This document shows, in pieces, positions 1 through 7,030 of a stretch of DNA of 30,454 bases (the stretch's first letter is position 1; the number at the start of each line of letters is the position of its first letter). The stretch comes from a virus. Location of the stretch: positions 1-30,454 of IMG/VR virus record IMGVR_UViG_3300035430_000014; one strand, given 5' to 3'. The notes beneath the pieces are model-generated. The model did no database searches. It had not been told where the DNA came from and saw only the letters and a list, made by a program, of their open reading frames with translations. The position numbers and the translations under genes are program-made.

Positions 1-130
1 AACTAAGATACATAATATATGGACATTTTAAGTAAGTAAACCTTTTTTGGAATATTTATTATCTTTTTTTTGCTATTTGCTTTGCTTATAAGCTTTTTTG
101 GAATATTATGTTGGTAATTTATGGTAAATA
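1..130 (+). promoter_or_regulatory. Leader of the late operon with two TTTTTGGAATATT elements
   Basis: This non-coding, very AT-rich stretch precedes the terminase small subunit. It holds two near-identical elements, CTTTTTTGGAATATTTAT at 42-59 and CTTTTTTGGAATATTATG at 93-110, offset by 51 bases. A third copy (6002-6019) lies upstream of the prohead protease. All three are intergenic and point toward the downstream plus-strand genes. TTGGAA could serve as a -35-like element with a weak TATGGT-like -10 about 16 bases on in the second copy. A regulator-binding site fits equally well. No strong Shine-Dalgarno precedes the ATG at 131. The promoter role is inference; the repetition is directly visible. 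Confidence 0.5.
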
Positions 131-694
131 ATGACTAATAAAAACAAGACATCTAAACTTACTGATACTTTAAAGCTAAAAATTCGTAATGAGTTTGTAC
201 AAGGTATTGATGAAAGCAACGAGAGAAAGTTTTACACATTAGATGAACTTATTAAAAAACATAAAGTTGCACAAAGTACCATTTACCGAGTTGCTAGAAA
301 CGAGCAATGGAAAATACAACGTGATCAATTTCAACAAGAATATACAGAAAAACTGGATAGAGACAGAATCAAGCTAAGGGCAAAAGAATCCATAAAGTTT
401 GATGATAATTCTATTAATCTTGCTAAGGCTTTTTATACAACATTGGGGCAAGTAATACAGAATAACAATAATGATATGCAACAGGGTAAAAAAGGATTGC
501 CCCCATCACAATTAAACGCACTTGCTAATATGGCAGTTACTGCACAACGATTAGCAAAACTTGCTCTAGGAGAAGCTACACTTAATATAGATGCCACAGT
601 CAATGAAAACACAGACGCGTTCAGAAGAGCTATGGAACTGTTTGACTCAGTTGAAGAACAACGCAGAAGCCAAGGCGATGGAGTTACGCACTGA
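131..694 (+). CDS. terS: Terminase small subunit (probable)
   Basis: A 187-residue protein lying directly before the large terminase, which is the usual place of the DNA-recognition subunit of the packaging motor. Residues around 36-60 (YTLDELIKKHKVAQSTIYR and following) read as a helix-turn-helix, as in small terminases that bind the packaging site. The rest is helical and polar, fitting an oligomerising ring. The gene overlaps the preferred start of the large subunit by 17 bases, so the two are probably translationally coupled. The start at 131 is the first ATG after the repeat-bearing leader and lacks a strong ribosome binding site. The family is assigned from position, size and the DNA-binding motif, not from a strong signature. 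Confidence 0.8.
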   Translation: MTNKNKTSKLTDTLKLKIRNEFVQGIDESNERKFYTLDELIKKHKVAQSTIYRVARNEQWKIQRDQFQQEYTEKLDRDRIKLRAKESIKFDDNSINLAKAFYTTLGQVIQNNNNDMQQGKKGLPPSQLNALANMAVTAQRLAKLALGEATLNIDATVNENTDAFRRAMELFDSVEEQRRSQGDGVTH

Positions 695-1904
695 TTGGTT
701 AGAAACAGCTAGAGTAAAACAGCTACAACCAAAAGATACCCCACATTATATTTGGCTTATCCTCGCAGGTCGTGGTTGGGGTAAGACAAGAACTGGTGCA
801 CAGGACATAGCTTTATATGCACTAAGAAACCCTAATACAATATGTGCAGTAGTAGCACCAACATCAGGAGATCTTAGGAGAGTATGTTTTGGTGGTCCTA
901 GTGGCTTAGTTTCAATAATACCAAAAGAGTGCCTAAGTGAGCAGAAGAACATAAAAGGCTATTCCTCCAGTATGAATGAAATAAGACTCCACAATGGTAG
1001 TAAAATTATTGGTTATGCAGCATCAGAGCCTGAAAGGTTAAGAGGACCACAGTTTCATAGAGCATGGTGTGATGAAGTTGCAGCATGGAGATACCCTGAA
1101 GCGTTTGATCAATTAATGTTTGGTCTAAGGCTTGGTAAAAATCCTCAATGTATTATTACAACCACACCAAAACCTACCAAAATAATTAAAGACTTAGTTG
1201 CTAGAGAAGATGTAGCAGTTACAAGTGGTAATACTTTTGAGAATGAAGCCAATCTTGCTGAAAGTGCATTAGCAATGTTAAGGGATAAATACGAAGGGAC
1301 AACATTAGGTAGACAAGAACTATACGCAGAAATAATTGAAAACTTGGAGGGTGCTTTATGGACCAGTACATTAATAGATGAGGCTAGACTTCCAGAAGAT
1401 ACTGAAAAAGAACTCAAACAAATTATAGTAGCCATTGACCCTGCTGTTACAAATAATGAAGACTCTGATGAGACAGGCATAGTTGTAGTTGGCAAAGACC
1501 ACAATAATGAGTATTATGTACTTGAGGATGCAACAGGCAAATATTCGCCTGATGCTTGGGCAAAAAAAGCCATAAATTGCTATTATGAGTGGGATGCAGA
1601 TAGAATAGTAGCAGAAACAAATAATGGTGGCGATTTGGTGGAAAGACTATTGAGGGGTATGGATTTAAACATACCTTACAGGTCTGTAAGAGCAACAAGA
1701 GGTAAGCTTTTAAGAGCAGAACCTATTGCAGCACTTTATGAGCAAAGGCGAGTTCATCATATAGGTTATTTTCCCGAGTTGGAATCACAAATGTGTAGCT
1801 ATATAGGAGAAACTAGACCGAGTCCTGATAGATTAGATGCGTTGGTTTGGGGTATAACTGAACTGAGTAAATCTAAGGGTGATGTAAACTGGAGAATAAG
1901 CTAA
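678..1904 (+). CDS. terL: Terminase large subunit (ATPase and nuclease)
   Basis: Packaging motor that translocates DNA into the prohead and cuts it. With the ATG at 678 the product is 408 residues. The Walker A motif GRGWGKT is at residues 31-37, Walker B with DE at 132-133 (AWCDE), and the coupling motif TTTPKPT at 161-167. The C-terminal RNase H-like nuclease shows acidic residues at D254 (AIDPA), E313 (VAETNN) and D387 (DRLDALVWG). The frame stays open upstream to an ATG at 591, but that would overlap the small subunit by over 100 bases and add residues without family features. An AGAAG lies about 8 bases before 678. It ends in TAATG overlap with the portal gene. It resembles the terminase family common in alphaproteobacterial phages and GTAs. 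Confidence 0.95.
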   Translation: MELRTDWLETARVKQLQPKDTPHYIWLILAGRGWGKTRTGAQDIALYALRNPNTICAVVAPTSGDLRRVCFGGPSGLVSIIPKECLSEQKNIKGYSSSMNEIRLHNGSKIIGYAASEPERLRGPQFHRAWCDEVAAWRYPEAFDQLMFGLRLGKNPQCIITTTPKPTKIIKDLVAREDVAVTSGNTFENEANLAESALAMLRDKYEGTTLGRQELYAEIIENLEGALWTSTLIDEARLPEDTEKELKQIIVAIDPAVTNNEDSDETGIVVVGKDHNNEYYVLEDATGKYSPDAWAKKAINCYYEWDADRIVAETNNGGDLVERLLRGMDLNIPYRSVRATRGKLLRAEPIAALYEQRRVHHIGYFPELESQMCSYIGETRPSPDRLDALVWGITELSKSKGDVNWRIS

Positions 1905-3964
1905 TGGCAGAACAAACATTTTTTCAAAGATTGTTTAATAACAAACCCATTGAAAGAAAAAACTCAAATATGATGGGCTACTTTGGTGTTGGAACTGAAG
2001 AAGCTAAAGTGTATAAATACCAAGACTTAGCCAAAGAAGGCTATCTCAAGAACGCAATTGTTTACAGATGCGTTAACGAGATAAGCAAAGGTGCAAGTGC
2101 TGTACCCTTTATGCTTAAAGCAGGCGATCAAATAATAGAAGAACATCCTTTGATTGATCTTCTAATGAGACCCAACCCACTACAGTCATACAGTGAATTT
2201 TTTAACAGTCTGTTTGGGTATATCTTGCTCAGTGGTAATGCATATATATTAAAGACTGGTTCTGATATGGGTCTACCAAAAGAACTACATCAACTTAGAC
2301 CTGATCGCATAAACATAAAAGGTAGTGGCAAACCTATACCTGAGAAATATGAGTACATAGTCAATGGAAGGGTAAGTCAAACTTATCTGATTGACCAAGA
2401 AAATGGCTATAGTGAACTCAAACATATAAAGCTATGGAATCCTTTAGATGATTACTATGGATTAAGTCCTATGAGTGCTGCTGCTGTTGAGGTAGATCAA
2501 TTTAATATGGCTAGTAAACATAATGTGAATCTTTTATCTAATGGTGCAAGACCAAGTGGTGCAGTTATATTTAAGCCACAAGATGATCAAGGTTTTGCAG
2601 TAAATCTAACAGAATCACAAAGACAGCAATTACTAACAGATTTAAACAACAGATTTAGTGGTGCAGGTAATGCAGGCAGACCTATGTTGTTAGAGGGTGA
2701 TTTTGACTGGAAAGAAATGGGTCTTAGTCCAAAAGACATGGATTTCCTAAACCTTAAAAATATGAGTGCTACAGATATAGCCTTATGTTTTGGTGTACCT
2801 AGCCAGTTAGTAGGTGTTCCTGACAGTCAAACATATTCTAATGTAGCTGAAGCAAGACTTGCCCTATACGAAGAAACAATCATTCCACACCTAAGAAAGA
2901 TATCATCAGACCTAAATGAATGGTTAGTTCCACTATTTGATGATCGTCTAACATTAGAGTTTGATATTGATGCGATACCTGCATTGTCCGAGAGAGTCAA
3001 AAGAACTTATGAGAATGTTACATCTGCTGTTAGAGAAGGCATCATGACTAGAAACGAAGCTAGGCAACAGCTTGGCTTAGAGCCAAAGGATGGGGCAGAT
3101 GACCTTTATATATCAGCAAACTTATTCCCAATAGGTGATGAAGGTGTAGAGAAGCCTGAGAACCCAGTTAATGAAGAAGATTTAGAAGATTATGATGATG
3201 AAGAAACTGACAAAGCAATATTAGTACTCTTAGAAGAAGAAAAAGCTTTATCAGATATTAATACAATTCCTACCAGTGAAATGGCAGAAGAAGCTAAGAG
3301 AGGGCTTGATCTGCGAAAAAAGTTTGGTAGGGGTGGTACTGCAGTAGGTGTTGCTCGTGCAAATCAATTAGTCGCTAGAGAAAAACTTTCTATCTCTACA
3401 GTTAAAAGAATGTACAGCTTTTTTAAACGCCATGAGGTAGATAAACAGGCTGAAGGTTTTAGACAAGGCGAAGATGGATATCCAAGTGCAGGAAAGGTAG
3501 CATGGTTGCTTTGGGGTGGAGACAGTGGCTTTGCTTGGTCAAAAAGAAAACGCCAACAAATCATAACAGAAGAAGATAAAGAGTTTGCTCTACAAGATCA
3601 CATAGAAGCTAAAGAAGATCAAAAAGATTTATCAGGCAAAGTCAAAGAAGCTCTTAAGGGTAAAGTAGAAGATCATAACGAGAAATACGGCAACAGCAAA
3701 ACTAAGAAAGTTACACTAGGTATGCTTACACAAGTATTTCGTAGAGGTGTAGGTGCTTATAATACTAACCCTACCAGTGTAAGACCAAGTGTACGCAGAC
3801 AGGGTGGTGCTGATCGTTGGGCATATGCTAGGGTTAATTCTTTTTTAAGAGCATTATCAAGCGGTAAATTTAGAGGTGGTAAACACGATACAGACCTTTT
3901 TCCTGATGGGCACCCATTAAAATCTAAAGGACCTACAGATAGTCAAGGCAGACCTAAAAAGTGA
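1904..3964 (+). CDS. Portal protein with a long C-terminal extension
   Basis: Forms the dodecameric DNA channel at the head vertex. Residues 1 to about 405 are an HK97-type portal: AIVYRCVNEISKGASAVPF near the start, then LRPDRI, a segment around SGNAYIL, and YSNVAEARLALYEETIIPHL. The total of 686 residues is far above the usual 400-450. After an acidic linker (about 410-455) comes a module at about 457-553 with GRGGTAVGVARA, HEVDK, YPSAGKVAWLLWGGDSG and a basic end. A second basic module at about 584-669 contains VFRRGVGAYNT and RWAYARVNSFL. Similar short modules recur in marine phage structural proteins; their function is unknown to me. GGAG lies 10 bases before the ATG. The stop overlaps the GTG start of the next gene. 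Confidence 0.93.
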   Translation: MAEQTFFQRLFNNKPIERKNSNMMGYFGVGTEEAKVYKYQDLAKEGYLKNAIVYRCVNEISKGASAVPFMLKAGDQIIEEHPLIDLLMRPNPLQSYSEFFNSLFGYILLSGNAYILKTGSDMGLPKELHQLRPDRINIKGSGKPIPEKYEYIVNGRVSQTYLIDQENGYSELKHIKLWNPLDDYYGLSPMSAAAVEVDQFNMASKHNVNLLSNGARPSGAVIFKPQDDQGFAVNLTESQRQQLLTDLNNRFSGAGNAGRPMLLEGDFDWKEMGLSPKDMDFLNLKNMSATDIALCFGVPSQLVGVPDSQTYSNVAEARLALYEETIIPHLRKISSDLNEWLVPLFDDRLTLEFDIDAIPALSERVKRTYENVTSAVREGIMTRNEARQQLGLEPKDGADDLYISANLFPIGDEGVEKPENPVNEEDLEDYDDEETDKAILVLLEEEKALSDINTIPTSEMAEEAKRGLDLRKKFGRGGTAVGVARANQLVAREKLSISTVKRMYSFFKRHEVDKQAEGFRQGEDGYPSAGKVAWLLWGGDSGFAWSKRKRQQIITEEDKEFALQDHIEAKEDQKDLSGKVKEALKGKVEDHNEKYGNSKTKKVTLGMLTQVFRRGVGAYNTNPTSVRPSVRRQGGADRWAYARVNSFLRALSSGKFRGGKHDTDLFPDGHPLKSKGPTDSQGRPKK

Positions 3965-4773
3965 GAACAGCTACTAAAAGAATAAATACTTTTAGACAAG
4001 GCAGAATCAACACAAGGGCTGAGTCAAGAAAGCAGTTAGTCCTTAGAAACAATCTAGAGAAAAGATTTTACAGAAATTTAAATACCTTATTCAGAAAATT
4101 TTTAAACACTCATTTATATCTATACAGTCAGTATGGTATTTACGAAACACAAATAGCACAGCAGTCATTAAACGAAGATTTTTTTCCATTAATACAGGCA
4201 CATTACAAAAGAATATTTAAGGCTATATATAGATATAATGAAGAAAAATACGAATATCTGAGAAAAGCAGATGAAGCGTTTGTATTCGGCAGAAGTACAG
4301 ATTTTGAATTGGTTGTAAATGAGTATTTTACAAGTAGGCAATTAATCTTAGCAGGTATTACAGAGAGAATGGCTACAAGAATTAGCAATCTAATAGAACA
4401 AGGAAGATCAGATAATTTGACTCTACCACAGATCGCAAAATTAGTTTCAAGTAAGTTTATCCCTATAAGTCGTAGTCGTGCTGCACTTATCGCAAGAACA
4501 GAAACACATAATGCCGCATCCTTTGCTAACCATTCTTATCATGCGACAGTAGAAAAAGATTTGGGGATAAAAATGCTTAAAAAATGGGTTGCTACCAACG
4601 ATGGAAGGACAAGATCAGCACATTCTGCGGCAAGTGGACAAACTGTGGATATGTCAGAAGATTTTATTGTCGGTGGAATGCCAATGTCATTTTCTGGTGA
4701 CTCAAGAGGTGGTGCAAAAAATGTTATTAATTGCAGATGTGTAATAGTCTATGGAGATGAAGAAGATCTATAG
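3961..4773 (+). CDS. MuF-like minor head protein
   Basis: A 270-residue protein starting at GTG, which overlaps the portal stop as GTGA. The C-terminal part (about 153-265) is a Phage_Mu_F domain: SRAALIARTETHNA at 172-185, WVATNDGRTRSAH at 209-221 and the closing cysteines of INCRC near 256-260. The N-terminal 150 residues are helical and basic. MuF proteins attach to the inner side of the portal, help head assembly and may be ejected with the DNA. No effector domain is fused to it. It is the last plus-strand gene before an oppositely oriented cassette, with only one base between the two convergent stops. Confidence 0.9.
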   Translation: MRTATKRINTFRQGRINTRAESRKQLVLRNNLEKRFYRNLNTLFRKFLNTHLYLYSQYGIYETQIAQQSLNEDFFPLIQAHYKRIFKAIYRYNEEKYEYLRKADEAFVFGRSTDFELVVNEYFTSRQLILAGITERMATRISNLIEQGRSDNLTLPQIAKLVSSKFIPISRSRAALIARTETHNAASFANHSYHATVEKDLGIKMLKKWVATNDGRTRSAHSAASGQTVDMSEDFIVGGMPMSFSGDSRGGAKNVINCRCVIVYGDEEDL

Positions 4774-4774
4774 A

Positions 4775-5083
4775 TTAATGTACATCAAGTTTCATCGCCC
4801 AAACAAAGTTTCTTACAGTCGTTAATTCATTTTCGTCAATATCTCTTATATCAGCAATTCTTAAAATAGATACAAATTCTGCACCACACCAATACCAACC
4901 TGTTTCTTTTTCCTCAAAGATATTATTAGGTGTAATAGGATAGCCTAAATATTGGGACAAAATTAGCCTATCTAAAGTACCTTCGTCTGCATTTTCTTTA
5001 AGAATGTAATATTCATTATCACAATAAGCGTAATGCTCAGTAAGTTTCTCACCACTTTGTTCTTCTATTGTTATCCATTTCAT
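4775..5083 (-). CDS. Small protein of unknown function, last gene of the inverted cassette
   Basis: A 102-residue acidic soluble protein, not recognised. It has no signal peptide or membrane segment. It contains a Trp/Tyr-rich middle (GWYWCGAEFVSIL) that could form a compact beta fold. The start codon directly follows the stop of the upstream gene (TAAATG), and an AAGGAG ribosome binding site lies about 8 bases before the ATG, so it is read in the same transcript. Its stop sits one base from the MuF stop on the other strand. Small genes set against the direction of late genes are often host-takeover or anti-defence genes; that role is only inference here. Confidence 0.7.
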   Translation of the reverse strand: MKWITIEEQSGEKLTEHYAYCDNEYYILKENADEGTLDRLILSQYLGYPITPNNIFEEKETGWYWCGAEFVSILRIADIRDIDENELTTVRNFVWAMKLDVH

Positions 5084-5344
5084 TTAGATTTCTCCTTCAC
5101 AACTTTTTGATTCTACACAATCATCACATTGCCACTTATTAGTATCACGAATTCTGAAAGATGTTCCAGTACAAACCGAACACTCTTTAGTATCTCCTGT
5201 AAACCAATTTGCTTTGAGTATTTTATCCAAAGCAGACATTAAAGGCGTATCTGAATTTAATAGTTCGGTATCTGTACCTACCTTATCGTAGATACATTTA
5301 CCAAGAGCCATTACCTCATCATTATTAAGTTCAAGTATATTCAT
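5084..5344 (-). CDS. Small protein with a zinc-ribbon-like cysteine pattern
   Basis: An 86-residue protein of unknown function. The C-terminal half has two CxxC pairs, C55/C58 (CSVC) and C73/C76 (CDDC), separated by 14 residues, which is the pattern of a zinc ribbon or knuckle. The N-terminal half is predicted to be helical. Its ATG overlaps the upstream stop as TAATG, with AGAGAGG as a ribosome binding site. Metal binding is inferred from spacing only. A partner of nucleic acid or of a host protein would fit, but nothing in the sequence decides this. Confidence 0.7.
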   Translation of the reverse strand: MNILELNNDEVMALGKCIYDKVGTDTELLNSDTPLMSALDKILKANWFTGDTKECSVCTGTSFRIRDTNKWQCDDCVESKSCEGEI

Positions 5345-5622
5345 TATGCAACCTCTCTTAACATCTGTTCTAAATTACTTTGCAGTTTTTCAAGCTCATG
5401 TCTTTCTCTGCTATACATAACAACTCTGTTATTGTGAGTATCAAGCTCAATCATTTCAGCATCATAATCATGTTGTGCAATTTCTTGTTCTGACATGCTA
5501 TCTAACTTTTGTAGAATTTTGTCTACTCTTGCCCAGTTTACACTGACTGATCTTAGCAAGTTTTCAAGCTCATCATTGCTTAAGTACAATTTATGCATTA
5601 TTTTATTTTCTTTAATTTTCAT
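5344..5622 (-). CDS. Small helical protein of unknown function
   Basis: A 92-residue protein, mostly helical, ending in a Leu/Glu-rich stretch (about 75-92, HELEKLQSNLEQMLREV) that could form a coiled coil. It is not recognised. The ATG at 5622 is supported by AGGAG (complement of 5628-5632) with 5-6 bases of spacing. A later in-frame ATG (at 5598) begins MHKLYLSNDE but has no such site. A terminator hairpin separates it from the ArdC-like gene upstream, so expression would need read-through or an unseen promoter. Confidence 0.7.
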   Translation of the reverse strand: MKIKENKIMHKLYLSNDELENLLRSVSVNWARVDKILQKLDSMSEQEIAQHDYDAEMIELDTHNNRVVMYSRERHELEKLQSNLEQMLREVA

Positions 5623-5640
5623 TTTATCTCCTAAATAAAA

Positions 5641-5662
5641 AAGGTAGCTGTTAAGCTACCTT
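5641..5662 (-). terminator. Rho-independent terminator inside the inverted cassette
   Basis: A perfect 9-bp stem (AAGGTAGCT at 5641-5649 with AGCTACCTT at 5654-5662) encloses a GTTA loop. Read on the minus strand it is followed by a T-rich tail (complement of 5633-5640). It overlaps the last codons of the ArdC-like gene, so that gene can be made as a short monocistronic message. Confidence 0.75.
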
Positions 5663-5944
5663 CTTTGAATTATGTTCAATAACTCTTGTTACATCTTTAG
5701 AATCAAAAACAGTAAAAAGTTTTCTTACCATTTCTTTTTTTCCAGTTTCTTTGTTGATTTCTTCTTTATAGAAGCAAAGAGTTGTACCAAGACCTTTTAG
5801 ACCTTTAAGCATATCGCCTGTTACCTTAAAGTGATTCATAGCTTGTTTAAAAGTTATCATTGAATCATCTTCTGTATAACCTGCTTCTGCAAGTATGTCT
5901 AAGTTACCACCTGAGTAGTATTTGTTGGTTATTAAGTTTTTCAT
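5651..5944 (-). CDS. Possible stand-alone ArdC-like N-terminal (anti-restriction) domain
   Basis: A 97-residue protein, first gene of the inverted cassette. The pattern NKYYSGGNLDILAEAGY, then MITFKQA, then KGLKGLGTTLCFYK and KLFTVFDSKDV follows the order seen in the N-terminal ssDNA-binding domain of ArdC-type anti-restriction proteins (N-x-Y-x-G-x-N, TFKQA, KG-x-KG, F-x-VF). The ArdC metallopeptidase domain is absent, so at most this is the DNA-binding part. GGAG lies 5 bases before the ATG, and a TATAAT lies upstream. The likely role is protecting incoming DNA or binding ssDNA. The similarity is judged by eye and needs a profile search. Confidence 0.6.
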   Translation of the reverse strand: MKNLITNKYYSGGNLDILAEAGYTEDDSMITFKQAMNHFKVTGDMLKGLKGLGTTLCFYKEEINKETGKKEMVRKLFTVFDSKDVTRVIEHNSKKVA

Positions 5945-5949
5945 TTTAT

Positions 5950-5978
5950 CTCCGTTTAATTAATATAAGACCATTATA
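5950..5978 (-). promoter_or_regulatory. Promoter and ribosome binding site of the inverted cassette
   Basis: On the minus strand a consensus TATAAT (complement of 5973-5978) lies 28 bases before the ATG at 5944. GGAG (complement of 5950-5953) lies 5 bases before the ATG. The -35 region is poor, so it may need an activator or an extended contact. Transcription would start near 5966 and give a leader of about 20 bases. Confidence 0.5.
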
Positions 5979-6082
5979 TCAACTTATGCATAAAAAGAAA
6001 CCCTTTTTGGAATATTATTTATATTTATTTATTTACTCTATATCTTGTGCTTGTTCTACCCTTTATGTACTATATGTAGAAT
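5979..6082 (+). promoter_or_regulatory. Divergent intergenic region with the third TTTTTGGAATATT element
   Basis: This AT-rich region separates the minus-strand cassette from the prohead protease gene. CCTTTTTGGAATATTATT at 6002-6019 shares a 13-base core (TTTTTGGAATATT) with the two copies before the terminase genes and has the same orientation. It probably restarts or controls transcription of protease and capsid genes after the inverted cassette. No clear Shine-Dalgarno precedes the ATG at 6083. Confidence 0.5.
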
Positions 6083-7018
6083 ATGCCTATACCAAAACCT
6101 AAAAGTGATGAAAGTAGGCAAGACTTTTTAAAAAGATGCATGGGAGATGACACTATGACGAGCGAGTATACGGATTCCGACCAACGCCTTGCTGTCTGTA
6201 CTAATCAGTACGATTCTAACAAAGAAGATTCTATAGAGAATGATGAAAAGCATATAAGAGCAGTAGAAGAAACTGATGACTCTTATATTATTGAATTTGG
6301 CAAATCTAAGCCTGATTCAGAAGAAACTGTAGATGAAATGGCTTCTGAGAAAGAAGTTGAGAAAGAATCTATAGAAATCAAATCAAGCATCAAAGCTTAT
6401 CATGACGAAGATGAAGATAAAAACTATGGCACATTTGAAGGCTATGGTTCTGTCTTTGGTAATAAAGATCTAGGCAATGATGTTATTGAAGCAGGTGCAT
6501 TCGCCAAATCTTTAAAGAAAAGAAAACCACAGAATGTAAAACTCTTGTATCAACACAAGTCAGATATGCCTATCGGTGTGTTTGATGAGATAAGAGAAGA
6601 TGCACATGGTTTAGTCGTAAAAGGTAGACTAGCTCTTAAAACACAAGCAGGAGCAGAAGCCTACGAATTATTAAAAATGGGTGCTTTAGATGGTCTATCA
6701 ATAGGCTTTAGAGTAAATCCAAAAGAAGTTTCATATGATAAGCGTGGTAATAAACGCATTATCAAAGAAGTAGATTTAATGGAAGTGTCGTTAGTAACCT
6801 TTCCCATGAACCCTCAGGCAACTGTTCGTTCAGTGAAAGGCGAAGAAATTTCTATTAGGGAATGGGAGAACGGATTGCGTGATGCTTTCAGTCTGTCTCG
6901 TTCAGAAGCAAAAGTTGCCGCAAAAGCAGTAACGAAGTGTTTTGATCAACGAGAGGTTGATGAAAGTACAGAATTGGTAGAAGCCATAAAAAACTTAACT
7001 TTAACCTTAAAAACTTAA
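6083..7018 (+). CDS. Prohead protease, S78 family, with an N-terminal module
   Basis: Cleaves the scaffold part of the capsid protein during head maturation. The protease domain covers about 115-250. Probable catalytic residues are H158 (YQHKSDMPIG), S206 (ALDGLSIGF) and E234 (DLMEVSLV). The order matches the HK97 protease family. Residues 1-45 form a separate module (MPIPKP, then DFLKRCMGDDTM, then QRLAVC) that recurs at the N-terminus of many phage head proteins. A charged linker of about 65 residues joins the two, giving 311 residues, longer than the usual 180-220. It is followed after 12 bases by the capsid gene, the normal pairing. Confidence 0.93.
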   Translation: MPIPKPKSDESRQDFLKRCMGDDTMTSEYTDSDQRLAVCTNQYDSNKEDSIENDEKHIRAVEETDDSYIIEFGKSKPDSEETVDEMASEKEVEKESIEIKSSIKAYHDEDEDKNYGTFEGYGSVFGNKDLGNDVIEAGAFAKSLKKRKPQNVKLLYQHKSDMPIGVFDEIREDAHGLVVKGRLALKTQAGAEAYELLKMGALDGLSIGFRVNPKEVSYDKRGNKRIIKEVDLMEVSLVTFPMNPQATVRSVKGEEISIREWENGLRDAFSLSRSEAKVAAKAVTKCFDQREVDESTELVEAIKNLTLTLKT

Positions 7019-7030
7019 TAGGAGTAAATT

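Noticed and set aside
591-677. Upstream ATG for the large terminase
   Set aside because: It lies deep inside the small subunit gene and adds 29 residues without family features. The ATG at 678 gives the usual short overlap and normal length.
5860-6102. Plus-strand open frame of 80 codons across the divergent promoter region
   Set aside because: It overlaps the minus-strand ArdC-like gene and its promoter, has a hydrophobic random-looking composition, and no ribosome binding site.
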